Assembly (NCBI RefSeq): GCF_964340395.1
Contig: NC_135570.1
Coordinates: forward strand, 10,200,322 to 10,217,821
Direction: 5' to 3'
DNA: 17,500 nucleotides
Source of the DNA: Glandiceps talaboti
Lineage: Eukaryota > Hemichordata > Enteropneusta > Spengelidae
Below are positions 1-9,010 of this stretch, piece by piece. How positions within the stretch are numbered: the first letter of the stretch is position 1; every line of letters begins with the position of its first letter. The position numbers and the translations under genes were made by a program. The notes beneath the pieces are model-generated. The model was given only the letters and a program-made list of their open reading frames with translations. It did not search any database and was not told the DNA's origin.

Positions 1-175
1 TAATTTTGTGACATTCATTCACCACTTTTTACCTGATTTACTTATTACTTCTTTTTGTTTGTTTGTTGTTTGTTAAATTGGTTTGTTTGTTTATTGTCTT
101 GTTATTTGTTTGTTTGTCTGGTAATTTCATGGTATTCTTTCACCACCATTACCTGATTCTAAGTTTCTTATTGAG
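1..175. repeat. Diverged tandem duplication with a TTTG-rich core
   Basis: A stretch starting taattttgtgacattcattc, followed by a caccac and acctgatt block, recurs as a diverged copy near 120-175 (ggtaatttcatggtattctt, then the same block). Between them, about 53-120, lies an interrupted TTTG/TTTGTTTG microsatellite. This looks like an old duplication whose spacer became a simple repeat. No coding signal. Confidence 0.5.
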
Positions 176-605
176 AGTAGTAATTACAATCTTATGAAGT
201 ATTGATTATGGTATGAGATTGAATTAATTTAGTTTGTAATTGTAATTTTAGACACCCTAGATTTTAGTAAATATGTGTGTACTGAACATTACATAATTCT
301 AATTCATTAATTAATTAAAGTACTAAATGTATTAATAGTTAGTAAGTGGTTAAGTTAATTAATTAATTACAAGTAATTGAATTATGAATGATTTATTATA
401 CTATAAATTGTCAATAAGTTGGATTGTACTCTTTAATATGAAGCTACTATTTTTTTTTAGACCAAATGCAACAATAGTATTACTTTTCATCATATTTTAT
501 GTCATCATATTATCAGTTTGCCATCTGATATAAGACCACATTTGTTGTTGTTGGTCAGAATCATAAGATCTGTGCTTTATTGTGAAATCACCACATAGTA
601 TGAGA

Positions 606-900
606 TAGGAAAATGTGAAATGTTGATGTGTCACTAGAAATTGTCGAGTGTTCGTTGTGCATCAAATTGACTTCAATAGTACACTGGTCACTTGTAACAT
701 ATATGTAATGTAGTACTAAGAATTAGATATAGGGGAATACCAAATTTTGGTATGTCACTAGAATTGCTAAGTATCACTTCAACAACACAGGTCACTACAT
801 GTAAAGTATAGTAATAAGATATAAGGGAACATTAAATTTTGATGTGTCTCAACAAATTGCTATGCATCAGTGGTTTGTCAAATTGGATTCAGCGACATAC
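606..900. repeat. Three diverged direct repeats, about 110 bp period
   Basis: Three blocks share the order 'purine-rich start, aaattttgatgtgtcactag, aaattgc, cttca...cac': near 606-730, 731-825 and 826-900. They differ by many substitutions and small indels, so the duplication is old. No open frame or RNA signal was seen. Confidence 0.45.
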
Positions 901-1374
901 TGCATATTAATACATACTATGAAATATGCATAAATATTCAACATGCAACACTTACGTCATCATATTGAGTGATTTAATTTTCATTAAATATTTTATAAGT
1001 ATTTAAGTAAATGCATAATCCTACATAATGACAAGTCTTTCAAAGGAATATATTTACATAAATTATTATCATGCCATTTTCAATTAATTCTATTCCAAAT
1101 ATTCCACAATAGACTGTTTATTTTTTAAGATTCTAATAACTTTTGTCAATAGTTTTTGTATTTGTGGTGTCTATAAGTTAGACTTAATGCAGTCAGACCA
1201 CACTTGTGATTGTAAGAAATACATTTAAAGTGTAGATTCCTAGAGGTTGACAACAGCTATCAATGGAAACTGTACAGGTGCAATTCTTGTAATTGGGGTT
1301 TTGGGTTACTAAGATAGACTACTGAAACCATTGTGCTTTGATGTGGTATATGACATAGTGGCTATTTATAGCTG

Positions 1375-1880
1375 GTAGATAATCCATGTCTTTGGGATAT
1401 GATAGAATGTTTATTATCATGAACAAATTGTTCAATGTAAGAAGGTTGGAGTAAAGAGGTTGGTAGAGTAAAAGATTGTGATAGTGAGCTTAGGGAAAAA
1501 ATTGAAGAAAAACATGAAATGAAATACATGTAGAGAAAACATCCAGGTAAATGTAGCACCATAGGCAATTGATGTCTTTGGGACATGAAAGGATGTTCAT
1601 TAGAACAAATTGTTCAGTATAGCAAAGTTTGTAATACAGAGGCTTCAGTGGAATATTGATGGCAAAAGAATGGAAATAGGAAATATTACAGTTAAAGGAA
1701 AAATTTAGGTAAATCTGTCATACTAGGGAGACAATTCATGTCTTTGGGATATGAGAGAATGTTCATTACAACAAATTGTTCAATGTCACAGAGTCTGTAA
1801 TAGAGAGTTTCCAATGAAAAATTAAAAAAGAACGGAAATATGAATGAGATACAGGATACACAAGTAAATCTGTCATCATA
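1375..1880. repeat. Three diverged direct repeats, 170-186 bp period
   Basis: Each copy opens with catgtctttgggatatga, then gaatgttcatta and acaaattgttca; these openings lie near 1384, 1571 and 1738. Each closes with a gaaat...gtaaatctgtcat block. The two short minus-strand open frames over this stretch (1362-1586 and 1692-1946) share peptide fragments only because they read through the repeats, so they are not called as genes. Confidence 0.6.
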
Positions 1881-2139
1881 GTTATTTGTAGTAAGGTCAT
1901 AGAGGTGAGACATCAAACTGCCAGCTATTGATATGTGTTTGTGCACGGTCTGTCTGTCTACAACATGTTCTGAATGACAAGTAGTTGTTATCTATGGTGC
2001 AGATCAAATACTGAAACAGTTTAGTCAAGTGAATAAGTCAAATTATATAGACTAGATTATTGTATTTAAGCACAGTATGATTCATATACAGGTACATCAC
2101 ATAATGTCTACATTACAGCCTGTATACAAATACCACAGT

Positions 2140-2420
2140 TTGTGTTCAGGTTTTAGAACCTCAAATAGTGAAAAGAAATATGGTATTCTAATTTAAATAG
2201 TTATGACTTATGTACAAAGCTATCTAGTCATAAATAATATTTTTTGCTCTTAAATGCCACGAACCCATATCACATATTTCAGAAATGCAACAAAATGTAT
2301 AAACGGTTACAGCATATAGAAGAGTAAGAAAATAATAGATAAATAAATGATTCACATAATTAAATACATTCTGTTCTCAGAACCTCAGTAATAGTGAGAT
2401 GAAATATAGTATATTTTTAA
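2140..2420. repeat. Pair of diverged direct repeats
   Basis: An agaacctca...tagtga...gaaatat motif with similar flanks appears near 2154-2190 and again near 2379-2412, about 225 bp apart. Similarity fades outside this core, so the call is tentative. Confidence 0.35.
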
Positions 2421-3236
2421 TAATACACTGTTTTCTAATTATGTATCTCATCATAACGGATGGTGCCTCAGTATAAGGTCAGGGATCACAGTACTCAGGT
2501 TAATATTACAATTTACTTACTAGAAATCATTAAAAAAACACAGAAATACAATATGCATCAGAAATGAGGTAACCTTAGTATGATTTTCATAAATACATTT
2601 TTCATTTTTTTTTTCTCAGAATGTATTGTTCATAGTTCCAAGAATCAATAGAACAGTAAATGTAATTACTTTGGAATAAAAAATTGGAGACGAATGCGGC
2701 ATTTTTATTATGTGTCTACTACGGATGTTGATCACGCATTGTTGCTTTCTCTCTTTGGAGAAGGACATAAACGCTGAATAATTAAATCATTTTGAATAAT
2801 TAAATCTAGATCATACAATCAAGGCCCGTAAGACTCGAGATGGATTGAAATGTCACATCGGACTTCCAATTTACCTTTCCATAGTTAATATATTTTACTC
2901 TCCTGTTTTTTCAGTTTTTGACATATAATATTCATGTCAGAATTTCTAAATAATAATTATTTTTCTAATATGTTACCATTATGTATGTATATTGCCATTT
3001 ATATTTTAAAACCGAAACTTTGTAAATTCTCATGATTGTAGCCACATGTAAATAAACATGTCTATACATGAAAGTGCATCAACCCCATAGAATCTGAGGT
3101 AATGCATTGCAGGTTCTCATTGACAACTGTTTACTGTCTCTATGCATTAATGAAGGTACATTAGGATTAACAATGTAAGTAGTGTAGAAGCAATAGACAT
3201 ATCACTAGCTATTATACATAGGTACATGTATGTACT

Positions 3237-3512
3237 TAAACTCAATTGACCTCAGCTGAGAGCATTTACCAGTGATAGACATATCACAGCCCATAATCTT
3301 GTGTACATAAATTCAATTGACCTCAGCTGAGGCCATTTACCAGTGATATACATATCACAGTCCATAATTGTGTAATTAAACTCAATTGACCTCAGCTGAG
3401 GTCATTTACCAGTGATAGACATATCACAGTCCATAAATGGTGTATGTGTACTTAAACTCCAATGACCTCAGCAGGGGGCATTTACCAGTGATAGAGGTAT
3501 CACTAGCTGAAA
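3237..3512. repeat. Four tandem copies of a ~70-bp unit with internal palindromes
   Basis: Copies begin near 3237, 3307, 3377 and 3449. Each carries tcaattgacctcagctgag, then catttaccagtgatagacat and atcac. The unit contains two dyads: tgacctcagctgaggtca, perfect only in copy 3 (3387-3404), and a gtgata/tatcac hairpin with a 4-nt loop. Copy spacing is 71, 69 and 76 bp. No coding potential. Confidence 0.8.
3387..3404. promoter_or_regulatory. 18-bp perfect palindrome resembling an ER6 nuclear-receptor element
   Basis: Sequence seen: TGACCT, CAGCTG, AGGTCA. It equals its own reverse complement. AGGTCA half-sites pointing away from each other with a 6-nt spacer match the ER6 arrangement known for RXR-type heterodimers. 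The spacer is itself an E-box (CANNTG). The other three copies of this repeat have a degraded right half-site. Function is inferred only. Confidence 0.3.
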
Positions 3513-3610
3513 TACATTTAGCTTAGGTCATGTATAGGTGTGTAGTGAAAGTGAAATAAACATTGAATTGATTGCATGAGAACATTAATAAATGAATATG
3601 GTATTGAATG

Positions 3611-3757
3611 TACAGTGTTTTTAGGGTGGTAAGTAGGTAAAATCTACTGGGGGTTCCCATGTCATTTTACCTTGGTTCCGTACCAGTGTTTTTTCTAAGG
3701 GTGGTAAGTAGATAAAATCTACTGGGATTCCTATGTCATTTTACCTGGGTTCCCAAA
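3611..3757. repeat. Two-copy tandem duplication, about 70 bp
   Basis: The blocks near 3611-3681 and 3682-3757 share gggtggtaagtag, taaaatctactggg and tgtcattttacc. Within each copy aggtaaaat (or agataaaat) pairs with a later attttacc, making a small stem-loop. Confidence 0.7.
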
Positions 3758-4157
3758 CAAAATTACCAGAGACTCTATGGGTACTAAGGGTACTTTGAAT
3801 TTAGTCATTAATTGTTAGAGCCAGTGACTGGCATGTAATCTGCATACTAGTGGTTCAAATCTCCGTTCAAAATTCCCACCTCATACATGTAGCACCTAAG
3901 CTGCTGTCATTCATTTCTGGTTGACTAGAATAAGATTTGAGCCACAGCTGCATGGCGTACGTATGTTTATCAAGCCATAAATATTCACAACTCATTTCAC
4001 CTAGGATGACATTGTGACAGAGTTAATCCCATATGCTTAGAAAAAGTGGCAGCACAGATTATACACGCCATGATGATGGCAATTTAGAATTTATAGAAAG
4101 TGTAATGATGTTATCAGTATACTTGTATGTAATGGTATGTGTTACATTGTCTAGAGG

Positions 4158-4526
4158 CTATCCATGGCTTTGAATTGGAAGACATCCATCACCACATTTA
4201 GAAGAATGAGAAATCATGAACCAAAAGTTGTTCATGCAATTGAGTAAACTTCCAACTATTAGAATGATGTAAACAGTGAATTTTAGTGACCTGATAAGTG
4301 ATATGACATATATACCATATTTGGACATTATGTAAATGAGCCACAATAAACGCAAACTTTTTATTGGGTCTGATTCTGTGATTGACATGATTTTAAAGAC
4401 TGTGTGGGTGGCCTCGTTTGAATACAAAATTACTTCTCGGCTCCTCATTCCTCTATAGACGTAGTGAAGGATATTTTCAGATACAAAGCCATGGATAACA
4501 TCTAGACAATGAGTAAAATGGTACAT
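4158..4526 (-). other. Unrecognised 122-codon open frame
   Basis: This is the longest uninterrupted frame in the window. It starts at an ATG at 4526, and the frame stays open for roughly 20 more codons upstream. The peptide is rich in I, L, S and Y, with a hydrophobic stretch around residues 66-95 (LWLIYIMSKYGIYVISLI region). I recognise no domain. In sequence this AT-rich one frame of this length by chance is not very surprising. It could be a decayed transposon or gene fragment, or nothing. It is not called a gene. Confidence 0.15.
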
Positions 4527-4800
4527 GCATGTAAGTGTTGTTGTTGAGTGATTTACTCTATTCCTGACTGCAGCACATTTGACTCTCTGAATTTATCAAA
4601 ATTATATCACATTCCACAAACACCATTGAGATAAAAGTTTAAATACTTTTAAGCCACCCTGCTAAATATTAGAACAATATTATGTGAAAAATGCTAGATA
4701 AATTATTGCAAATGTAGATATCAGGTTTAATGGATTTGTTCATATCACACATTCTCATTTACCATAGAAACTCTCCTGTTATTGTACATACAATAACAAA

Positions 4801-4954
4801 TTTTTAAGACACTTTCTAGCTTTCTGTAATTTATTGAGTTACACACAGACTTGGTATATGTTGTTTCGCCTTATTTTGTCACGTAGGAAAACATGGCAGA
4901 GTTGTTTTATGAATGAAAAATCCAAAATAAATACTGAATTGTCAATCCATATGG
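4801..4954 (+). mobile_element. Solitary arm of a dispersed fold-back repeat
   Basis: This segment matches the right arm of the inverted-repeat element near 15912-16067, in the same orientation. Shared blocks in order are tattgagttacacacagact, gcatatgttgtttc, aagtaggaa, catgg, ttgttttat and aaataaatactgaatt, ending at catatgg. Presence at two sites 11 kb apart, plus an inverted third copy, shows a mobile or formerly mobile family. I saw no transposase, poly-A tail or clear target-site duplication. Confidence 0.65.
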
Positions 4955-4972
4955 CCGACTTATAGTTATACA

Positions 4973-5140
4973 AACTTAATTTTCATTTCTCAAACTGTAC
5001 GCTGTACTCTTGTACTTAGTATATTTAAATTCCATTTTTCAGACCGTACAAACTTGACAATAAATTGTTAAGTTTCACTTTCCTTATGAACTGTACTACT
5101 GTACTAACAATTTGTTAATTTCCTGTTCTCAGACCGTAGG
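4973..5140 (+). repeat. Tandem duplication of the first visible exon's splice acceptor
   Basis: Two copies of about 75-90 bp: roughly 4973-5048 and 5067-5138. Each has gttaa-tttca, ctgtac...tgtact, a T-rich tract and then cagACCGTA. The second copy supplies the real acceptor (AG at 5131-5132). The first has an equally good pyrimidine tract and AG at 5041-5042. The two AGs are exactly 90 nt apart, but the upstream one is followed by an in-frame TGA within five codons. Confidence 0.7.
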
Positions 5141-5318
5141 TACTATACTGCTTGCGATAGGTATATATGCTGAGGTTGTCAAGGCCGAATACAATGCAGT
5201 GTCCAATCTGATGGCCAGTCCTACTATCTTTCTGATTATAGTTGGTTCTGTCATGTGGATTATGGGATTTCTTGGCTGTATTGGAACACTGAGAGAAAAT
5301 CTTACCTTGCTTAAGATT
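5133..5318 (+). CDS. TspanC8 tetraspanin (TSPAN33-like), exon A: end of TM1 to intracellular loop
   Basis: This is the first visible exon of a tetraspanin: 186 nt, 62 codons, phase 0 at both ends. Acceptor: ttcctgttctcag at 5120-5132. Donor: gtaagt at 5319. It starts inside TM1 (TVGTILLAIGIYAE), then encodes the short extracellular loop (about residues 15-30), TM2 (TIFLIIVGSVMWIMGFLG) and the conserved GCIGTLREN...LLK loop on the cytoplasmic side. GCIGxLREN is typical of tetraspanins of the TspanC8 branch. The NLT in that loop faces the cytoplasm, so it should not be glycosylated. Tetraspanins are four-pass membrane organisers; TspanC8 members escort the protease ADAM10 out of the ER and to membrane sites. 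The upstream start exon was not found. Confidence 0.92.
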
Positions 5319-6113
5319 GTAAGTACATCTATAACAAATAAGTATCAACAAGCTTAGGAATGGACAAACTGATTAACATCTGATGTAGTCAACTTGGTGT
5401 AATTTCTTTATTTACCTCCTACTTTTATTGTCATTTGTTCTTTTTTTGTTCTGTGAGTGCCCAATAACTACATCTGACATAATACCCTAGGTGTTTTCGT
5501 ACCAAAACTTGTACTTTGGTGTAATCAACCAGAATCTGTCTTATAATATAACACTTGAAATTGAAACAAAGAGAACCAACCAAACAGTAATGACACCGTT
5601 GTCTGTACTCTGTGCTTGAGCTCTTTTTGAACAGAGCATTCTGAAGTACTGTACCTATGTTTTAGCACATTAGCACGTTCTCATTCATTGAGTAAATTCA
5701 CTCAGCTTTCTTGTGTGGCTTGAGTTCCCTACGTCAGATTTTAATCATATTGATGAATGGATAGACTTATTTCAAAACAGCTGTGGTACAGATAAGATTA
5801 TGTACATTACAAAATTAGTAGTTTCAATATTGAACTTTCAGTTTTGTTTTGGTTCCTTTATCTTTTGAGGGTTACATCTCTACTTTTGTGTTATCATTTT
5901 AAATGCCTCATTGTCCTGATTTTCATTCTTTTCAATATTTTTTTTGACAAAAACTGAAAGTTTAGGGTGTCAGGGAAAAAATAGGTGTGACTGGTTTGAA
6001 GAATACAATGTTTCCTGACTAGAGGTTTCCAATAGGTTCTTGGGAAATAGTACTGATTCTTTGTCTTTCAAAATTATCAAATCTAATGTTGGAATTTTTT
6101 TATATCCATACAG
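5319..6113 (+). other. Intron A-B; small inverted repeat
   Basis: AT-rich intron with no second exon. An inverted repeat pairs aactttcagttttgt (5833-5847) with acaaaaactgaaagttt (5948-5964), with about 100 nt between them. Otherwise nothing recognisable. Confidence 0.6.
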
Positions 6114-6188
6114 TATGGTAGTGTTATTATTGTCATTGTCATCTTGGAAATTATGGCAGGTGTTACAGCCTTAGTATTCAAAACACAT
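6114..6188 (+). CDS. TSPAN33-like tetraspanin, exon B: TM3 (75 nt)
   Basis: 25 codons, phase 0 on both sides, with acceptor tatatccatacag and donor GTAAGT at 6189. It encodes YGSVIIVIVILEIMAGVTAL plus VFKTH: TM3, including the acidic residue typical of tetraspanin TM3 (E12 of the exon), and the first residues of the large extracellular loop. A 75-nt TM3 exon is the common size in tetraspanin genes, which supports the donor at 6189. The last ~36 nt of this exon and its donor are the founder unit of the 41-bp array that follows, so several donor-like sites lie just downstream. Confidence 0.88.
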
Positions 6189-6529
6189 GTAAGTATTACA
6201 GGTGTACAGCCTAGTATTCAAAGCACATGTAAATATTACAGGTGTACAGCTTTAGTATTCAAAACACATGTAAGTATGACAGGTGTTACAACCTTAGTAT
6301 TCAAAACACATTTAAGTATGGCAGGTGTACAGCCTTAGTATTCAAAACACATTTAAGTATGGCAGGTGTACAACCTCAGTATTCAAAACACATTTAAGTA
6401 TGGCAGGTGTACAACCTCAGTATTCAAAACACATTTAAGTATGGCAGGTGTACAACCTCAGTATTCAAAACACATTTAAGTATGGCAGGTGTACAACCTC
6501 AGTATTCAAAACACATACACATATTACAG
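6153..6529 (+). repeat. 41-bp minisatellite, nine copies, founded on an exon end and splice donor
   Basis: The first copy is the 3' half of exon B plus its donor (atggcaggtgttacagcc, then ttagtattcaaaacacat|GTAAGT). Eight further copies follow with units of 40-42 bp; their tattcaaa cores lie near 6215, 6257, 6298, 6339, 6380, 6421, 6462 and 6503. The donor GT is kept in copies 1-3 (GTAAGT, GTAAAT, GTAAGT) and is TT in copies 4-8. Copies 4-8 are nearly identical, showing recent expansion of the donor-dead version. The short open frames over it (6144-6338 and 6407-6604) are read-through of the repeat. Confidence 0.9.
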
Positions 6530-7101
6530 CTGTATGACATAAATGTGTCCAAATCATCACCTGTGTTAACATTAAAAAGGACAGATCAAAAACCTGTATT
6601 CTAGTTATGCTTAAGATTTTCACCATATGTATTCACATTATGTGCTATGACTAAACAATTTGTGGCAGTGAGTCTGAAATGCCGAAAAGTTTATCCTCAC
6701 CAGTACAATACTTAATCCCACACATCCATCAATCTCCCCAGGATGTGGCAATTAAATTCTAGAATGTGAAAACAATAAGTATTGACCAAATGACATTGGT
6801 ATATGTGTTCATATTCAGACATCTTTTAATTTTACTTTGCAATGATACATCCGATAATTTTGGCTCGGAATCCAATATATGACCTGCTTATAATTATATT
6901 CCTCAAACCATCATTACTTTAGAATACTCTAGATCGTATTGCTGTATATTCAGTAGAAGCATCTGCTGCCAGCCAACACAATGCTTCACAATACTGAAAT
7001 TCAAATTCTGATCTGATGGTAAATGTCAACATGTCATAGTCACTCACATTAGAGATATGTTGCCTTTATACAGTTTCATATTTTCATATTTCATATTACA
7101 G
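6530..7101 (+). other. Intron B-C, remainder
   Basis: AT-rich intron sequence after the minisatellite, ending in ttcatatttcatattacag at the exon C acceptor. No RNA gene or conserved element recognised. Confidence 0.6.
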
Positions 7102-7197
7102 GTGCGGAAATTTGTAGCTTCACAAGTATCGGATGCAATAGAATATTATTATGATGACATTGATCTGCAAAATGGAATTGATGCTATGCAGTTAAAT
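7102..7197 (+). CDS. TSPAN33-like tetraspanin, exon C: start of large extracellular loop
   Basis: 32 codons, phase 0 at both borders, acceptor AG at 7100-7101 and donor gtaagt at 7198. The peptide is hydrophilic and helical in character: VRKFVASQVSDAIEYYYDD, then IDLQNGIDAMQLN. The [YR]DD[IL]DLQNxID motif matches vertebrate TSPAN33 and TSPAN15 at the same place (helices A/B of the extracellular loop, just before CCG). A 23-bp minisatellite begins 40 nt after the donor. Confidence 0.92.
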
Positions 7198-7237
7198 GTA
7201 AGTGTATAAACATCTAGTATACTGGGTTATAATCACA

Positions 7238-7782
7238 GTGTATACAGGGTTATAATCACAGTGTATACAGGGTTATGATCATAGTGTATACAGGGTTATA
7301 ATCACAGTGTATACAGGGTTATGATTACAGTGTATACAGGGTTATGATCACAGTGTATACAGAGTTATGATTTCAGTGTATACAGGGTTATGATCACAGT
7401 GTATACAGAGTTATGATTTCAGTGTATACAGGGTTATGATTACAGTGTATACAGGGTTAGGATCACAGTGTATACAGGGTTATGATTACAGTGTATACAG
7501 GGTTAGGATCACAGTGTATACAGGGTTATGATTACAGTGTATACAGGGTTAGGATCACAGTGTATACAGGGTTATGATTTCAGTGTATACAGGGTTAGGA
7601 TCACAGTGTATACAGGGTTATGATCACAGTGTATACAGGGTTATGATTACAGTGTATACAGGGTTAGGATCACAGTGTATACAGGGTTATGATTTCAGTG
7701 TATACAGGGTTAGGATCACAGTGTATACAGGGTTATGATTACAGTGTATACAGGGTTATGATCACAGTGTATACAGGGTTAT
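7238..7782 (+). repeat. 23-bp minisatellite, 23.7 copies
   Basis: Unit gtgtatacagggttatgatcaca. Unit starts are exactly 23 bp apart from 7238 to 7767, with no indels. Variation is confined to a few positions: tga/gga/taa, then tcaca/ttaca/tttca, and an occasional g-to-a change in aggg. Alternating gga-tcaca and tga-ttaca units give a 46-bp sub-period in the middle. Degenerate founders (gtgtataaac, agtatactgggttat) sit between the exon C donor and the first full unit. Each unit carries two AGs. The 62-codon frame at 7689-7877 is read-through of the array. Confidence 0.95.
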
Positions 7783-7931
7783 TGAGCTTGTCCAACTTTG
7801 TGCAATCATCCCTTATCTACCGGTCATTTACCAGTAAAGCTCAATCTGAATCTCAAATACTGAAAGGAATCAAATGACATTCTGTCAAATACTGTTTATG
7901 GATGTTGTCCACTTTTTTCTTTAAAACTCAG

Positions 7932-8048
7932 CTTAAGTGTTGTGGAGGATTTCAGTACACAGACTGGAATAAGAATCCCTACTTTAGCTGTGATGCTCCA
8001 ACTCGGTCTGCCTGCGGTGTTCCCTATTCGTGCTGTAAATCAACAGTA
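7932..8048 (+). CDS. TSPAN33-like tetraspanin, exon D: CCG motif and disulfide core
   Basis: 39 codons, phase 0, acceptor ctttaaaactcag and donor GTAAGT at 8049. It encodes LKCCGGFQYTDW, NKNPYFSC, then ACGVPYSCC. This holds six cysteines of the large extracellular loop: the diagnostic CCG pair, FSC, AC and the PYSCC pair. Together with two in exon E this gives the eight-cysteine loop that defines TspanC8 tetraspanins. The CCGGxxYxDWxxNxYFxC spacing matches TSPAN33 closely. No N-X-S/T glycosylation sequon is visible in the loop. Confidence 0.94.
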
Positions 8049-8128
8049 GTAAGTAATTCTGCATTGACTTTTTTAGGAGGGGGATGAGGGCAGGATGATA
8101 GAAAACTTATTTTGTTTAATTTATTTAT

Positions 8129-8440
8129 GAAGTAAGTCTTGAAAATGTTGCTATTGTACAGTATATTTTCTGTTTATTCAAATTTGGTCAAATTAAAAGT
8201 AGAAAGTTACGAATTTAAGTAATTTATTTATTAAAAAGCTTCCCAGATTTTATGCTCAGAATTGGCAGCTCATACATTGGAAAGATTTCTTCCCAAGTAA
8301 AACAAAAGAAGTGAGTCTTACAAATGTTGGTAGATACTGGCAAACATTCTGTTTATTGAAATACAGTCAATGATAGGAAGAAAGTTAAGAATTAAAATAA
8401 TTATTCATTGACAAAATCTTTTCTGTTTTTTTCTCGCCAA
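8129..8440. repeat. Two-copy tandem duplication inside intron D-E, 179 bp period
   Basis: gaagtaagtcttgaaaatgt at 8129 and gaagtgagtcttacaaatgt at 8308 begin copies that stay alignable through ttctgtttatt and gaaagtta...aatt, to a T-rich end. About 70-75% similar by eye. No coding signal. Confidence 0.6.
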
Positions 8441-8549
8441 GGTAAATAAAAAGGAAGCAATTAGCTATCACAGCATTTAAAAACAATTCTCTTTGCTAAA
8501 ATACTGAATTTGTGTAATAGTTATATATTATGACAACCCCTGACATGTG

Positions 8550-8690
8550 AGTTGCAGTATGGCATACTCAGGTTCTTTGCACAAGTGCTTGCAGTTTTCA
8601 CTGCGGTCGTACTTTCATGAGAGCAGAAAACATTGCAAGCACCAGTGCAAATACTCAGAGTACCCACACTGGAACTGATGTGGCATGGAG
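8550..8690. mobile_element. Imperfect fold-back (MITE-like) in intron D-E
   Basis: The left arm, about 8550-8606 (gcatactcagg, tttgcac, gtgcttgca, ttttc), is complementary to the right arm, about 8621-8690 (gcagaaaa, tgcaagcac, gtgcaaa, actcagagtac), with a loop of about 15-20 nt. It looks like a small non-autonomous inverted-repeat element or a potential RNA hairpin. No target-site duplication identified. Confidence 0.55.
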
Positions 8691-8782
8691 TTCTGTTATT
8701 GTTACATATGTTTATCTAATACGCAAATTTCCATAAAAATCATACAGCGTGATCATGCAATTTCATGTGCAGCAAACAATCA

Positions 8783-8871
8783 TTTGCATTTGCATGCAGT
8801 TATGCAATAATGTTTTCAGTATTGCACTGCAGTGAAAATACCATTAGTATGCGCTCACCAGTGCAAGTAAT
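8783..8871. mobile_element. Second imperfect palindrome, same intron
   Basis: It is centred on cactgcagtg (8825-8834) inside a near-palindrome gtattgcactgcagtgaaaa at 8819-8838. Outer arms loosely match (ttgca...gcaataatg against cattagtatgc...gtgcaa). It shares words such as gcactggtg with the neighbouring fold-back when read in reverse complement, so the two may be related. Confidence 0.4.
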
Positions 8872-9010
8872 CTCTGGTATATATGTCATGATTGGCAGAC
8901 TCAGAGTGTCACAAAATGTGGATATGATTGCTTAAAACCAATATGGTCAACAAGTTGATATTAAATTTGTAGAAAGAAAGACCTAAATTTGGTTAATTTT
9001 CTGACAACAG

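Larger units (their letters stand above)
1..5132 (+). other. Non-coding upstream region or long intron
   Basis: No tetraspanin first exon was found here. What is expected is a short exon ending in phase 0 with the N-terminus and a hydrophobic TM1 start. The region is AT-rich and holds the diverged repeats listed separately. Between them (175-605, 900-1370, 1880-2140, 2420-3230, 3760-4800) I see no gene, tRNA or clear promoter. The whole stretch may be a single intron upstream of the first visible exon. Confidence 0.5.

Noticed and set aside
1362-1946. Two minus-strand frames of 74 and 84 codons with shared peptide words
   Set aside because: They read across the 170-186 bp diverged repeats; no domain and low-complexity F/S-rich content.
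1-5132. Search for the first coding exon (start codon, N-terminus, TM1 start)
   Set aside because: No phase-0 ending exon with a tetraspanin-like N-terminus (charged start, then F/L-rich TM1 with an FN..FW-like motif) could be identified; left unassigned rather than guessed.
7238-7782. Regular 23-bp repeats considered as a CRISPR-like array
   Set aside because: Units are contiguous with no unique spacers, and the site is a eukaryotic intron; it is a minisatellite.
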